From assembly GCF_900168055.1 (NCBI RefSeq), contig NZ_FUYS01000004.1, positions 248,001-312,000 on the forward strand: DNA of 64,000 bases, read 5' to 3'. The notes below the pieces were generated by a model, which made no database searches, had not been told where the DNA came from, and saw nothing but the letters and a program-made list of their open reading frames with translations. The stretch is from Parapedobacter luteus. GTDB taxonomy: Bacteria; Bacteroidota; Bacteroidia; Sphingobacteriales; Sphingobacteriaceae. This document shows, piece by piece, positions 27,382 through 35,995 of the stretch. The position numbers and the translations under genes are program-made. Every line of letters starts with the position of its first letter. The first letter of the stretch is position 1.

Positions 27382-28125
27382 ATGATACACGTGATAAGAA
27401 AAATGCACAGATGCCTCTATTTAGCATCTGTTTTAGTTTTCTTTGCCCTCTTTTATCCGTTATTGAAGTTTTTAGCCCGCAATCCCGAACGCCATTCGCG
27501 AAGCATCGCACGTTGCCGCCGGGCCATTGGCTTTTTAAGCTCGGTATGTGTCGGAATAATTTACAGATTCCGATTTGAAACGTCCATCGATTGGTCGCGC
27601 CCATACGTCATTTGTGCGAACCACACGTCCAACCTGGACATTACGGCGTTGGTGTTGCTCTGTCCGGCTGATTTTTCCTTCATGGGAAAAATCGAGCTGT
27701 TGGACAATCCGGTGACGGGTATGTTTTTCAAGACAATCGATATTCCGCTGAACCGGCAAAGCAAAATCTCCGCCTTCAAGGCGTTCAAACGCGCCGACGG
27801 ATACCTCCGAAAAGGACGAAGTATGGCTATCTTTCCCGAGGGGCATATCGGTGAAGAATACCCGCCCCGCCTGTATGACTTTAAAAACGGCCCCTTCAAA
27901 TTAGCCATCGAAACGCAAGCGCCCATCATACCGGTCATTATCCACAATGCATGGAAAATTTTCTGGGATGATGCCAAAGCCTACGGAAGCCGGCCGGGAG
28001 TCATCGATATCGAAGTCCTGAAGCCAGTGGAGACCGCCGGCCTTGGATTGGACCAAGCCGATCAACTGCGGGATGAAGTCCACCAGCTGATAAAAAAACG
28101 CTGGGTCAAAATTGGAGGCTTGTAA
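27382..28125 (+). CDS. 1-acyl-sn-glycerol-3-phosphate acyltransferase-like (PlsC) protein
   Basis: A 247-residue acyltransferase: N-terminal membrane anchor (about 10-35), motif I NHTSNLDITAL with the catalytic His and Asp (HxxxxD) at about 75-85, and motif III FPEGHIGEE at about 152. The usual FPEGTR is FPEGHI here, so the residue after Gly is His rather than Thr or Ser. Late motif APIIPVIIHNAW fits motif IV. It probably acylates lysophosphatidate or a related lipid at the inner membrane. A TTG at 27373 is an alternative start; the ATG at 27382 is preferred. It follows the M20 gene closely and may share its transcript. Confidence 0.85.
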   Translation: MIHVIRKMHRCLYLASVLVFFALFYPLLKFLARNPERHSRSIARCRRAIGFLSSVCVGIIYRFRFETSIDWSRPYVICANHTSNLDITALVLLCPADFSFMGKIELLDNPVTGMFFKTIDIPLNRQSKISAFKAFKRADGYLRKGRSMAIFPEGHIGEEYPPRLYDFKNGPFKLAIETQAPIIPVIIHNAWKIFWDDAKAYGSRPGVIDIEVLKPVETAGLGLDQADQLRDEVHQLIKKRWVKIGGL

Positions 28126-28165
28126 CTTTTGCTATATTCGTACGTCTTAAGGAAAAGAAAAATTT

Positions 28166-28924
28166 ATGTCGCATCAGGCCCTCATTCAAATCAAGGATAT
28201 CGGACGCAAATATGTCATCGGCTCGGAAACCATCCACGCACTGAAGTCAGTGACGCTTGAAATCAATAAAGGTGAATTTGTTGCTCTCATGGGGCCATCG
28301 GGCTCCGGCAAATCGACCTTGATGAATATCCTTGGTTGCCTGGACACACCCACGCGTGGAGAGTATATCCTCAACGGCATCAATGTGAGCGACATGAGTG
28401 ATGATGAACTTGCCGAAGTGCGCAACAAGGAGATCGGCTTTGTATTCCAAACATTCAACCTGCTGCCACGCTCCACTTCCCTGGACAATGTCGCATTGCC
28501 CTTGGTTTACGCCGGATACAGCAAGAAGAAACGGGATGAAATGGCACAACGGGCCTTAGAAAGTGTCGGTTTAGGAAACCGTGTTGACCATAAGCCCAAC
28601 GAGCTTTCCGGTGGTCAGCGCCAACGGGTGGCTGTAGCCCGGGCCTTGATCAATAACCCGTCTATCATCCTTGCCGATGAGCCTACCGGTAACCTGGATA
28701 CGAAGACGTCGATCGAAATCATGGGGCTGATGGAAGAAATCCACTCCCGCGGTAATACCATCATCCTTGTCACACACGAAGAAGACATTGCGCAACATGC
28801 ACACCGGATTGTCCGCATGCGGGACGGCCTGGTGGAAGACGACTACCCCAACAAAGACATCAAAAGTGTATCGCCACGGCTCGCTGCTTTACGGGAAAAA
28901 GGAACCGATTTTGAAAACATTTAG
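28166..28924 (+). CDS. ABC transporter ATP-binding protein (MacB/LolD type)
   Basis: A 252-residue ATPase with Walker [11 protein letters not shown]-loop [14 protein letters not shown], signature [15 protein letters not shown], Walker [12 protein letters not shown] and the switch His in LVTHEED. This subfamily drives FtsX-type permeases in lipoprotein export or efflux. No permease gene lies next to it, so the partner is encoded elsewhere. The C-terminal extension [19 protein letters not shown] is common in Bacteroidota members. A strong terminator follows at 28970. Confidence 0.92.
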   Translation: MSHQALIQIKDIGRKYVIGSETIHALKSVTLEINKGEFVALMGPSGSGKSTLMNILGCLDTPTRGEYILNGINVSDMSDDELAEVRNKEIGFVFQTFNLLPRSTSLDNVALPLVYAGYSKKKRDEMAQRALESVGLGNRVDHKPNELSGGQRQRVAVARALINNPSIILADEPTGNLDTKTSIEIMGLMEEIHSRGNTIILVTHEEDIAQHAHRIVRMRDGLVEDDYPNKDIKSVSPRLAALREKGTDFENI

Positions 28925-28969
28925 CCGTGTACTTGACGCGCGTTATTCCTCATTTTTACGGTTTCCCGT

Positions 28970-29001
28970 TGCCGCTTTTTGCTGAAAAAGCGGCATTTTT
29001 T
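28970..29001 (+). terminator. Intrinsic terminator after the ABC ATPase gene
   Basis: An 11-bp stem, TGCCGCTTTTT (28970-28980) with AAAAAGCGGCA (28985-28995), tetraloop GCTG and a T-run. Confidence 0.88.
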
Positions 29002-29107
29002 ACGCAAAAACAACGCCTTAACGCCAAACAACCAGCTGTTAGCCAACAGCTTAAACAAATATTAAAAAATATTGACAAAAAATTTAAAAATCATAATTGA
29101 AATATTA

Positions 29108-29115
29108 TATTTTTG
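29108..29115 (+). promoter_or_regulatory. -7 element of the DUF2795 gene
   Basis: TATTTTTG, an exact TAnnTTTG, 29 bp before the ATG, in an AT-rich stretch (about 29050-29110). A -33 box at normal spacing is not clear. Confidence 0.45.
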
Positions 29116-29144
29116 CGCAAAATTGGAACTTAAATTGACAAGTT

Positions 29145-29366
29145 ATGTATTGGACACTCGAGTTAGCCTCACATTTGGAAGATGCACCTTGGCCGGCAAC
29201 AAAAGACGAGCTTATTGATTATGCCATACGCTCAGGTGCTCCAGTGGAAGTAATCGAAAATTTGCAAGCCCTGGAGGACGATGGTGAGCCTTATGAAAAT
29301 ATAGAAGAAATTTGGCCCGACTACCCGACCAAGGATGACTTCTTCTTTAACGAAGATGAATATTGA
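29145..29366 (+). CDS. DUF2795 domain protein (73 residues)
   Basis: A small acidic protein starting MYWTLELASHLEDAPWPATK, with ELIDYAIRSGAPVEVIENL in the middle and an acidic aromatic tail (DDFFFNEDEY). The pattern of a small helical domain with APVEVIENLQ is that of DUF2795, whose function is not known. It has its own promoter element and a GC-rich terminator, so it is monocistronic and probably well expressed. Confidence 0.85.
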   Translation: MYWTLELASHLEDAPWPATKDELIDYAIRSGAPVEVIENLQALEDDGEPYENIEEIWPDYPTKDDFFFNEDEY

Positions 29367-29373
29367 CACATAG

Positions 29374-29411
29374 CCGCCCCGCACGATAAAGTCCGGGGCG
29401 GTTGTGTTTTT
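29374..29411 (+). terminator. Intrinsic terminator after the DUF2795 gene
   Basis: Perfect 8-bp GC stem, CCGCCCCG (29374-29381) with CGGGGCGG (29394-29401), followed by TTGTGTTTTT. Confidence 0.88.
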
Positions 29412-29466
29412 GTACCGATAATTACGACATCCTAAATCGGCAACCGGACTGGCAATTGATGTAATT

Positions 29467-30282
29467 TTATCTCATACCGAGGGTTTGCTTCGCTGCGATG
29501 TGTTTATTAGTCTTTACTTTTTTCGGTTGTATCCGTTTCGGCCTGGATACCATCGTTACCGGAACGTCCAACAAATCACGGATAACTACCGATGCACACA
29601 CGCCGCCGAACGCAGCCGGCAGATAGGAAATCGTACCGTAGGCCGAACGCTTGAAATTGCTGCCGTCGGTCATCACTAATGAATCCCGCTTTACCTCCTC
29701 GACCGAAAACACGGCCTTGACGTTACCGGCATTGGCCAACTTTTTCAGCCGCTTCCGTACATACTGCGCAAATACGCATTGGTAGGTTTCCGGCAACCGC
29801 GTGACGCGTATCATCGTGGGATCGAGCTTCCCACCGGCACCCATCGAACTGACGATTGGCACGCCCGAATGCAATGCGGTGGACAACAATGTCACCTTTG
29901 GCGTGATGCTGTCGATGCAGTCCATGACGTAGTCATACGGTTTGCTTAATATTTCCCGGCATTTCTGCGGGGTAAGGAAGTCTTGTATGACGTGCAACTT
30001 AAGACCGGGATTAATAGCCAGCAATCGCTCTTCCATGATGCGTGCCTTACTTTCGCCGTGGTTGGTCGCCAGCGCCGGCAGTTGGCGATTACGGTTGGAG
30101 GGATCGACCACATCCCCGTCAACGATGGTCATCTCCCCTACCCCTGCCCGGCAGATAAATTCCGCTGCAAAAGACCCTACACCGCCAAGTCCTACCACCA
30201 ATACGTGTTTCTGTTGTAACAATGCTATTCCCTCATCGCCCACGAGCAACGCCGAACGCGATAACCAGCTAGTATCGATCAT
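29467..30282 (-). CDS. tcdA: tRNA threonylcarbamoyladenosine dehydratase (ThiF/E1-like)
   Basis: A 271-residue E1-like adenylating protein. The nucleotide-binding loop is GLGGVGSFAAEFICRAGVG, followed by MTIVDGDVVDPSNRNRQLPAL and the DYVMDCIDSITPK block. TcdA cyclises t6A37 of tRNA to ct6A in an ATP-dependent reaction. Length and N-terminal SWLSRSALLVGDEGI match TcdA rather than ThiF or MoeB. Its start directly abuts the TatD stop, so the two are one unit. Confidence 0.9.
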   Translation of the reverse strand: MIDTSWLSRSALLVGDEGIALLQQKHVLVVGLGGVGSFAAEFICRAGVGEMTIVDGDVVDPSNRNRQLPALATNHGESKARIMEERLLAINPGLKLHVIQDFLTPQKCREILSKPYDYVMDCIDSITPKVTLLSTALHSGVPIVSSMGAGGKLDPTMIRVTRLPETYQCVFAQYVRKRLKKLANAGNVKAVFSVEEVKRDSLVMTDGSNFKRSAYGTISYLPAAFGGVCASVVIRDLLDVPVTMVSRPKRIQPKKVKTNKHIAAKQTLGMR

Positions 30283-30945
30283 TTAAGTCAGTTGAATTTT
30301 TTTCCAGCTGGCAAAAATAATATCTTTCAAGTCATCTAACGCCATTTTGCGCAAAAAAGCTGCTTGCTCATAAATGGCTTGTATGTTTACCCCGCTATCA
30401 TCCGTCTCGAGAAAAAAAGGCGGCGCTATCTGCCGGATGGTCTTCGCCGCATTGCTGGTTTCTTCCATTATTGCCGCACCAAACGAAAGGTAAAAACCTT
30501 GCCGTAATAGCTGGCCAGCCAAGGCCGGCGACTTGTTAAAACCGTGCACAATCATCGGTACTTTGGCAGCGTAGCGTTTGCCGTAGGACTGTAGCTCGTC
30601 AAATGCCCGCACACAATGAATAATCATCGGCTTATTGTGCCTCACAGCCAGTACGGCCTGCCGCTCGAAGGCGGCTTGCTGGATAGGCATAGCGGGGCCG
30701 CGCAGCCGGTCGAAGCCACATTCACCCACCAGCTTGACGCGGGTGTCACTGATGCGGTCCGCCAATACATCCATCTGCGGTTCCAGGTTTTCTTCGGTAA
30801 GATACCAAGGGTGTAGGCCGATGGAGATCCAGGTATTTACCGACGTTGGTTTTTCGTGCAACGGCAGGACATTATAAATTACCGAGGCGCCGGCCGAATG
30901 TGGCGCACCACGATGAGCATGGATGTCAAAAAAAGGCACAAGCAT
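30283..30945 (-). CDS. TatD-family metal-dependent hydrolase
   Basis: A 220-residue TIM-barrel hydrolase, shorter than typical TatD (about 260). Metal ligands are all visible: DIHAHRG at the N-terminus, the Glu in VGECGFDR, His in IIHCVRAFDEL, His in VHGFNKSP and Asp in ETDDSG. TatD proteins are nucleases or exonucleases, but the substrate of this short Bacteroidota group is not known. It is first in a two-gene unit with tcdA and is divergent to the trp operon. Confidence 0.88.
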   Translation of the reverse strand: MLVPFFDIHAHRGAPHSAGASVIYNVLPLHEKPTSVNTWISIGLHPWYLTEENLEPQMDVLADRISDTRVKLVGECGFDRLRGPAMPIQQAAFERQAVLAVRHNKPMIIHCVRAFDELQSYGKRYAAKVPMIVHGFNKSPALAGQLLRQGFYLSFGAAIMEETSNAAKTIRQIAPPFFLETDDSGVNIQAIYEQAAFLRKMALDDLKDIIFASWKKIQLT

Positions 30946-30988
30946 ACGCTATAAATCGAGTCAAATTTCAACTATTTATTTCACTTCC

Positions 30989-31019
30989 TTGCATCTTTCA
31001 AAACAAAAACGCATATTTG
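30989..31019 (+). promoter_or_regulatory. Candidate promoter of the trp operon
   Basis: TTG (30989-30991), 20-bp spacer and CATATTTG (31012-31019; one mismatch to TAnnTTTG). Transcription would begin near 31025, only a few bases before the leader peptide ATG. Confidence 0.5.
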
Positions 31020-31030
31020 CGTCAAACGAA

Positions 31031-31078
31031 ATGAATTGTAAAAACGAGCATATTACTTGGTGGTGGCACAGCAATTAA
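31031..31078 (+). CDS. trpL: trp operon leader peptide (MNCKNEHITWWWHSN)
   Basis: A 15-codon frame, ATG at 31031, TAA at 31076-31078, containing three consecutive TGG (Trp) codons at 31058-31066. It lies between a candidate promoter and an intrinsic terminator just before trpD. Ribosome stalling at the Trp codons when charged tRNA-Trp is scarce would let RNA of the next region form the antiterminator. There is no Shine-Dalgarno sequence, as expected in this phylum; the start is preceded by an A-rich stretch. Confidence 0.8.
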   Translation: MNCKNEHITWWWHSN

Positions 31079-31085
31079 ATGTTGT

Positions 31086-31160
31086 GGCAATCGCCTATTA
31101 TGACAAGTAATCATGTTACTGAAATATATAGCGGCTTGCCCATATCGGCAGGCTTTTTTT
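31086..31160 (+). promoter_or_regulatory. trp attenuator: antiterminator and terminator hairpins
   Basis: Terminator: GCTTGCC (31134-31140) pairs with GGCAGGC (31147-31153) around loop CATATC, followed by seven T (31154-31160). Antiterminator: GGCAA (31086-31090) and GCC (31093-31095) can pair with TTGCC (31136-31140) and GGC (31133-31135), an 8-bp helix with a 2-nt bulge that destroys the terminator. A weak pairing of GGTGG in the Trp codons with TCGCC (31091-31095) would be the protector stem. The terminator ends 27 bp before trpD. Confidence 0.78.
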
Positions 31161-31187
31161 ATGTGTTATCAACAGTGAAACCTGCAA

Positions 31188-32180
31188 ATGAAACAGATAC
31201 TAGCGCATTTATTCGAATTCAAAACATTCACCAAACGTGAAGCGTATGAAATACTGATCCATATCGCTTCAGGAAAATACAACAACTCGCAGATAGCGGC
31301 ATTTATGACCGCATATGGGATGAGAAGTATTCGGGTGGAAGAGCTGGAAGGGTTCCGCGATGCGATGTACGATCTTTGCCTGCAACTGGATTTTCCGGGT
31401 TATCAGCTAATTGACCTGTGCGGCACTGGCGGGGACGGGAAAAACACGTTTAATATTTCTACGCTCGCTTCTTTCGTGGTGGCCGGAGCGGGATATCCTG
31501 TGGCCAAACACGGCAATTATGGCGTATCTTCGGGATGCGGGTCGTCCAATGTCATGGAGTATCTCGGATACCGGTTTACGAACGACAGGGATGACATCAA
31601 CCGGCAACTGGATGAGGCAAACATTTGTTTCCTCCATGCGCCGCTGTTCCATCCGGCAATGAAAACCGTGGCACCTATCCGCCGTGAGTTGGGCGTAAAA
31701 ACCTTTTTCAATATGATTGGACCTCTGGTGAACCCCACGAACCCCCGCTACCAATCCGTCGGCGTATTCAGCCTCGAACTGGCACGCCTCTACGGCTACC
31801 TCTATCAGCAGACGAACAAGCAGTATACGATTCTCCATGCACTTGATGGATATGATGAAATCTCGTTGACAGGCGATTTTAAAACCGTTACCAACAATGG
31901 GGAACATTTCTATACCATTGAGCAACTTGGCTTTACGCCGCAATCCGCTCAAAGCATACACGGGGGCGAAACCATAGCGGATGCCGCAAAAATATTTACT
32001 ATGGTCATCAATGGCGATGGTACTGCGGAACAAAACAACGTGGTCCTCGCTAATGCGGCGATTGCCATACAGACCATCCATCCGGAGAAGAGTTTCGGCG
32101 ACTGTTACTACGAAGCAGAGGCATCATTATTGGGTAAGAAAGCCTTGGGTAGTTTTAACAGGTTAGTTAATGGAGCATAG
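31188..32180 (+). CDS. trpD: Anthranilate phosphoribosyltransferase
   Basis: Joins anthranilate and PRPP, the second step of Trp synthesis. A 330-residue protein with the PRPP-binding loop CGTGGDGKNTFNIST, KHGNYGVSSGCGSSNVMEYLG, the FFNMIGPLVNPTNP block and the acidic DGYDE region, all typical of TrpD. It is the first structural gene of the operon here and lies right behind the attenuator. trpE, trpG and trpC are not present in the run. Confidence 0.95.
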   Translation: MKQILAHLFEFKTFTKREAYEILIHIASGKYNNSQIAAFMTAYGMRSIRVEELEGFRDAMYDLCLQLDFPGYQLIDLCGTGGDGKNTFNISTLASFVVAGAGYPVAKHGNYGVSSGCGSSNVMEYLGYRFTNDRDDINRQLDEANICFLHAPLFHPAMKTVAPIRRELGVKTFFNMIGPLVNPTNPRYQSVGVFSLELARLYGYLYQQTNKQYTILHALDGYDEISLTGDFKTVTNNGEHFYTIEQLGFTPQSAQSIHGGETIADAAKIFTMVINGDGTAEQNNVVLANAAIAIQTIHPEKSFGDCYYEAEASLLGKKALGSFNRLVNGA

Positions 32181-32236
32181 GTAGGAAGCGATATGCACAG
32201 TGGGCAACTATGGCCCGGCGCAAGGCATAAAAAGAA

Positions 32237-32866
32237 ATGAACCCAAAAATCAAAATATGTGGATTGAAGTCCCCGGAAAACATTCGGGATGTGTTGGATT
32301 TGCAGCCGGATTATGCCGGTTTTATCTTCCACCCCACCTCTAAACGCTTCATCGGGGATCTGGACGCCGCATGGGTGGCGGAGCTACAAGGTCCGGCGAT
32401 AAAGACAGGCGTGTTCGTCGATGCGCAGTTGGAACGAATACGAACAACGATACATCAATACCGCTTGGCAGCGGTGCAATTGCATGGAAACGAAACGCCC
32501 GAATATTGTACTGAATTGCGTAACCTCGGAATCGAAATCATTAAGGCATTCGGCATCAGTGATGGCTTTGATTGGTCGGCATTAGCGGCATACGAAGCGG
32601 TAGCCGACTACTACCTATTTGACACCAAAAGCCCTCAGCATGGAGGCACGGGCATGAGCTTCGATTGGAAATTACTTGAGGGCTACCGATCCAGCAAGCC
32701 CTTTTTCCTGAGCGGCGGTCTGAGCGCCGACAATATCCATGATGCGGTGCGCTTAGGCGACGATCGGCTGTATGCCCTCGACCTGAATTCTAGATTTGAG
32801 ACCGAACCCGGAATCAAAAACATTGAATTACTGAAACGAACGTTACAAAACATCAACGATGAGTAA
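32237..32866 (+). CDS. trpF: Phosphoribosylanthranilate isomerase
   Basis: Isomerises phosphoribosylanthranilate to CdRP. A 209-residue TIM barrel starting [16 protein letters not shown] with the catalytic Cys in KICGLK; the catalytic Asp lies in [20 protein letters not shown]. Phosphate-binding SGGLSADNI follows. It overlaps trpB by 8 bp. Confidence 0.95.
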   Translation: MNPKIKICGLKSPENIRDVLDLQPDYAGFIFHPTSKRFIGDLDAAWVAELQGPAIKTGVFVDAQLERIRTTIHQYRLAAVQLHGNETPEYCTELRNLGIEIIKAFGISDGFDWSALAAYEAVADYYLFDTKSPQHGGTGMSFDWKLLEGYRSSKPFFLSGGLSADNIHDAVRLGDDRLYALDLNSRFETEPGIKNIELLKRTLQNINDE

Positions 32867-34043
32867 ATATCAGGTAAACGACAATGGATATTATGGCAAT
32901 TTCGGGGGGGCCTATATTCCAGAAATGCTTTATCCCAATGTGGATGAACTGCAGCGAAGCTATCTTCCCATTATCCAAAGCGAAAGCTTCCGGCAGGAAT
33001 TCGACCAGCTGTTGCGGGATTATGTAGGCCGGCCCTCGCCGCTGTACCGTGCCGGACGCCTTTCTGACCGGTACGGCACGAATATTTTCCTTAAACGGGA
33101 AGATCTCAACCACACCGGTGCACATAAAATAAACAACACCATTGGCCAAATCCTGCTTGCCGAACGACTGGGAAAGAAACGTATCATCGCCGAGACAGGG
33201 GCGGGACAGCACGGCGTGGCAACCGCCACGGTGTGTGCGCTGAAAGGGCTGCAATGTGTGGTATATATGGGAGCAATCGATATCGAGCGGCAGGCACCCA
33301 ACGTCGCCCGCATGAAGATGATGGGCGCCGAAGTGATAGCTGCCACTTCGGGCAGCAAAACCCTCAAGGATGCCACTAATGAGGCCTTGCGTGACTGGAT
33401 AAACAACCCATTGGATACCCACTACATCATCGGATCGGTGGTGGGCCCCCACCCTTATCCGGATATGGTAGCCCGGTTTCAATCGGTCATCTCGGCGGAG
33501 ACCCGGAAGCAATTGCTCGAAAAAACCGGACGCGAAACTCCCGACTATGCCGTTGCCTGCGTAGGGGGCGGGAGCAACGCCGCAGGCATGTTTTATCATT
33601 TTCTCGACGAGCCCTCCGTCAGACTGGTGGCTGTAGAGGCGGCCGGAAAAGGCGTGCACTCCGGCGAGTCAGCAGCGACCACCGTCCTCGGCCGCGAAGG
33701 CGTATTGCATGGCAGCCGTTCCATCCTGATGCAAACCGAAGACGGACAGGTCATTGAACCGTACTCTATATCAGCGGGGCTGGATTATCCCGGTATTGGG
33801 CCGCAGCACGCCTGGCTGCATAAATCAGGCCGTGCAACGTACGCTGCCATTACGGATGAGGAAGCTATGCAAGCCGGACTCTTGTTGACCCGTCTTGAAG
33901 GAATTATCCCGGCAATCGAAAGTGCACATGCGTTGGCACAGCTGGAAAAAATGACCTTCGGCAAAGACGAAAGTGTCGTGGTCTGCCTCTCTGGCCGCGG
34001 CGACAAAGATTTGGATAATTACATGAAGTATTTTGGCTTTTAA
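32859..34043 (+). CDS. trpB: Tryptophan synthase beta chain
   Basis: PLP enzyme that makes Trp from indole and Ser. 394 residues of the TrpB1 type. The PLP lysine is in [14 protein letters not shown], the catalytic Glu in [12 protein letters not shown], and the phosphate-binding loop is [13 protein letters not shown]. The C-terminal part has the monovalent-cation site and SAHALAQ. The frame starts ATGAGTAAATATCAG within the trpF end and is followed by trpA after 3 bp. Confidence 0.97.
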   Translation: MSKYQVNDNGYYGNFGGAYIPEMLYPNVDELQRSYLPIIQSESFRQEFDQLLRDYVGRPSPLYRAGRLSDRYGTNIFLKREDLNHTGAHKINNTIGQILLAERLGKKRIIAETGAGQHGVATATVCALKGLQCVVYMGAIDIERQAPNVARMKMMGAEVIAATSGSKTLKDATNEALRDWINNPLDTHYIIGSVVGPHPYPDMVARFQSVISAETRKQLLEKTGRETPDYAVACVGGGSNAAGMFYHFLDEPSVRLVAVEAAGKGVHSGESAATTVLGREGVLHGSRSILMQTEDGQVIEPYSISAGLDYPGIGPQHAWLHKSGRATYAAITDEEAMQAGLLLTRLEGIIPAIESAHALAQLEKMTFGKDESVVVCLSGRGDKDLDNYMKYFGF

Positions 34044-34046
34044 ACC

Positions 34047-34820
34047 ATGAACAGGATAAACGAATTATTTGCAAAAAAAGGCGACAAACGTATACTTTCC
34101 ATTTATTTCACCGCCGGATACCCCACACTCGACAGTACCCTCGACATTGCCGAGGCGCTGGAAAAGGCGGGCGTTGACTTCCTCGAAATCGGTTTTCCTT
34201 ACTCTGACCCGGTCGCCGACGGCCCTGTCATCCAACACAGCTCGGAAGCGGCCCTGCGTCACGGCATGACCCTTCACATCCTTTTTGAGCAACTCAAAGC
34301 GCTGCGTAAGCGGGTATCCATACCGGTACTGCTGATGGGATATGTCAATCCGGTATTGCAGTATGGTGTGGAAAACTTCTGTAAGTCATGCACGGCTGTA
34401 GGTGTAGACGGTGTTATTGTGCCTGACCTGCCGATGTATGAATTCGAGGAACACTACCGCCCTATCTTTGAAGCAAATGGATTGAGCAATATCTTCCTTG
34501 TGACACCACAAACATCGGAAGCGCGGATCCGTAAAATCGACGACTTATCCACCGGGTTTATTTATCTGCTCTCGTCATCGGCCACCACCGGCAAAAACCT
34601 GGCGGTATCTGAAGATACCACAACATATTTTTCGCGCATCCGCGGTATGGGCCTCAAAAATCCGGTGGTTATCGGATTTGGCATTTCCAACCAGGAAACG
34701 TTTATCCAAGCGACAGACTATGCCGACGGCGCTATTGTGGGAAGTGCTTTCGTCCGGCTACTCGGCGAGGCAGACTACATGGAAAAAATACCCCGGTTTG
34801 TCCGCCAACTGCGGGACTAG
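34047..34820 (+). CDS. trpA: Tryptophan synthase alpha chain
   Basis: Releases indole from indole-3-glycerol phosphate and channels it to TrpB. A 257-residue TIM barrel with the catalytic Glu in FLEIGFPYSDPVADGP and Asp in the same motif, and the phosphate-binding IGFGISNQE and GAIVGSAFVR. It is the last gene of the operon; a hairpin at 34819 overlaps the stop region. Confidence 0.96.
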   Translation: MNRINELFAKKGDKRILSIYFTAGYPTLDSTLDIAEALEKAGVDFLEIGFPYSDPVADGPVIQHSSEAALRHGMTLHILFEQLKALRKRVSIPVLLMGYVNPVLQYGVENFCKSCTAVGVDGVIVPDLPMYEFEEHYRPIFEANGLSNIFLVTPQTSEARIRKIDDLSTGFIYLLSSSATTGKNLAVSEDTTTYFSRIRGMGLKNPVVIGFGISNQETFIQATDYADGAIVGSAFVRLLGEADYMEKIPRFVRQLRD

Positions 34821-34845
34821 CGGATTGGACATCAGTCCATCCGCT
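34819..34845. terminator. Convergent hairpin between trpA and the PepSY-like gene
   Basis: AGCGGAT-T-GGAC (34819-34830) pairs with GTCC-ATCCGCT (34835-34845), an 11-bp stem with one bulged T and loop ATCA, followed by CTTTC. It lies between two convergent genes and can serve both. Confidence 0.6.
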
Positions 34846-35281
34846 CTTTCAGGATTTTACCGTCCGCATTGAAGCGAACTTTCAAATCGCCCTTCCGGTT
34901 TTCAAGCTCGACTTCATACGCCACCGCATGGCCCGTGCTGATCTTCTTCGCTTCTTCCGTACGGTATCCGCCAAATTGAACCTTTATTTGATTTTTTACA
35001 GCCTCTGGAAGCGAGCTGGAGGCAATTTCTTCCTCATGCACCAGTACCTTTCCTTCGGGGCTGATGACCGCCGTTTGGTCTCTTCCGATTAAACCAACAT
35101 TGAATTCGGCTTCGTAAGTACCGTCCTGCTTTCGATCCCATTCTACTTGCCGGGCTTTTGGAAATTGCTGTTGAAATGCATTAATCACCACTGCGGGCAC
35201 ACGGTTCACGGAGGCATTTTGAGCCATTACCGGTACACCGGCCAAAAAAAAGACACACAGATTGAACACTAACTTTTTCAT
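34832..35281 (-). CDS. Exported PepSY-like (DUF2874) protein
   Basis: A 149-residue secreted protein: signal peptide MKKLVFNLCVFFLAGVPVMAQ (about 1-21, shown only as its start and end), then two PepSY-like repeats with VVINAFQQQFPKARQVEW and DRKQDGTYEAEFNV, and EELENRKGDLKVRFNADGKIL at the end. Such proteins occur in Bacteroidota periplasms, often near metal or envelope stress genes; no activity is known. An upstream extension to 35311 exists; the ATG at 35281 gives the best signal peptide. It is divergent to the HYC protein gene. Confidence 0.8.
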   Translation of the reverse strand: MKKLVFNLCVFFLAGVPVMAQNASVNRVPAVVINAFQQQFPKARQVEWDRKQDGTYEAEFNVGLIGRDQTAVISPEGKVLVHEEEIASSSLPEAVKNQIKVQFGGYRTEEAKKISTGHAVAYEVELENRKGDLKVRFNADGKILKERMD

Positions 35282-35400
35282 GGTCATACATTTTGATTCA
35301 AGGCAAAACAACGAATCAAAGTAGGAAAGACTTTGGAAATTGAATCATTGCACCGAAAAAAGCCGAAGGGCTACTATTAGAAAATTGGCAGGTTTTTGCT

Positions 35401-35408
35401 TACCTTTG
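35401..35408 (+). promoter_or_regulatory. -7 element directly upstream of the HYC gene
   Basis: TACCTTTG, an exact TAnnTTTG, only 4 bp before the GTG at 35413. Transcription would start at or next to the start codon, so the mRNA could be leaderless. Confidence 0.45.
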
Positions 35409-35412
35409 CATT

Positions 35413-35871
35413 GTGGCAAAGGTACTCGTCATATTACTCACCTGCATTTATGCGTTCTCCGCAACCGGAGCAACCGTACACCTCCATTATTGCTGCGGTG
35501 AACTCCAGAAACTCGCAATACAGCATGAGCAAGAAAAGCCCGAACACCAAGATTGCCCACTTTGCTTAACGCATGACGAGAAGAAAGAGGCTGATGCTGC
35601 ATGCTGTGGCGACGATAGTTGTGATAATGACCCTGCAGCGCATCCGCACTGCCAGCATGTAAAGGTCGAGGCAAAGAAAACGACCGAAGAACACCTCCCC
35701 GGTGGAGACAAAAATGTCTTGAAAATCCATCCACTGGAGTTATTGGTTTTTACCTTAGTGCATATCAACGACCTGCCGCCGGAATTTCACCATTCCGTCC
35801 GAACGATTGATGAAGCCCCTCCCCATGTAACTGTACCGTTATTCATCCAGCATTGCACGTACCGCATTTGA
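35413..35871 (+). CDS. HYC_CC_PP-type exported Cys/His-rich protein
   Basis: A 152-residue protein: signal peptide (MAKVLVILLTCIYAFSATGA), then VHLHYCCGE (the HYC motif), CPLC, and a cluster ACCGDDSCDNDPAAHPHCQH rich in Cys, His and Asp at about 64-83, which looks like a metal site. A hydrophobic stretch at about 110-117 and PPEFHHSV and VPLFIQHCTYRI follow. The gene starts with GTG; no ATG gives the signal peptide. It is 124 bp ahead of the HMA-TonB receptor on the same strand and probably forms a metal-handling unit with it. The metal is likely Cu or Zn by inference. Confidence 0.78.
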   Translation: MAKVLVILLTCIYAFSATGATVHLHYCCGELQKLAIQHEQEKPEHQDCPLCLTHDEKKEADAACCGDDSCDNDPAAHPHCQHVKVEAKKTTEEHLPGGDKNVLKIHPLELLVFTLVHINDLPPEFHHSVRTIDEAPPHVTVPLFIQHCTYRI

Positions 35872-35995
35872 TTTTGCTGACCGTTGATCATTCGCCAGCG
35901 GGCCAAGCCTAAAAACTGCTTCGCCCCGTTCGGCGGTTGCGCAACAGCATACGATTTAGTTTTTTAAATCAAATCAGCAATCAAATTAATATACC

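Noticed and set aside
32853-33659. 268-residue minus-strand frame
   Set aside because: Antisense to trpB, which is unambiguous.
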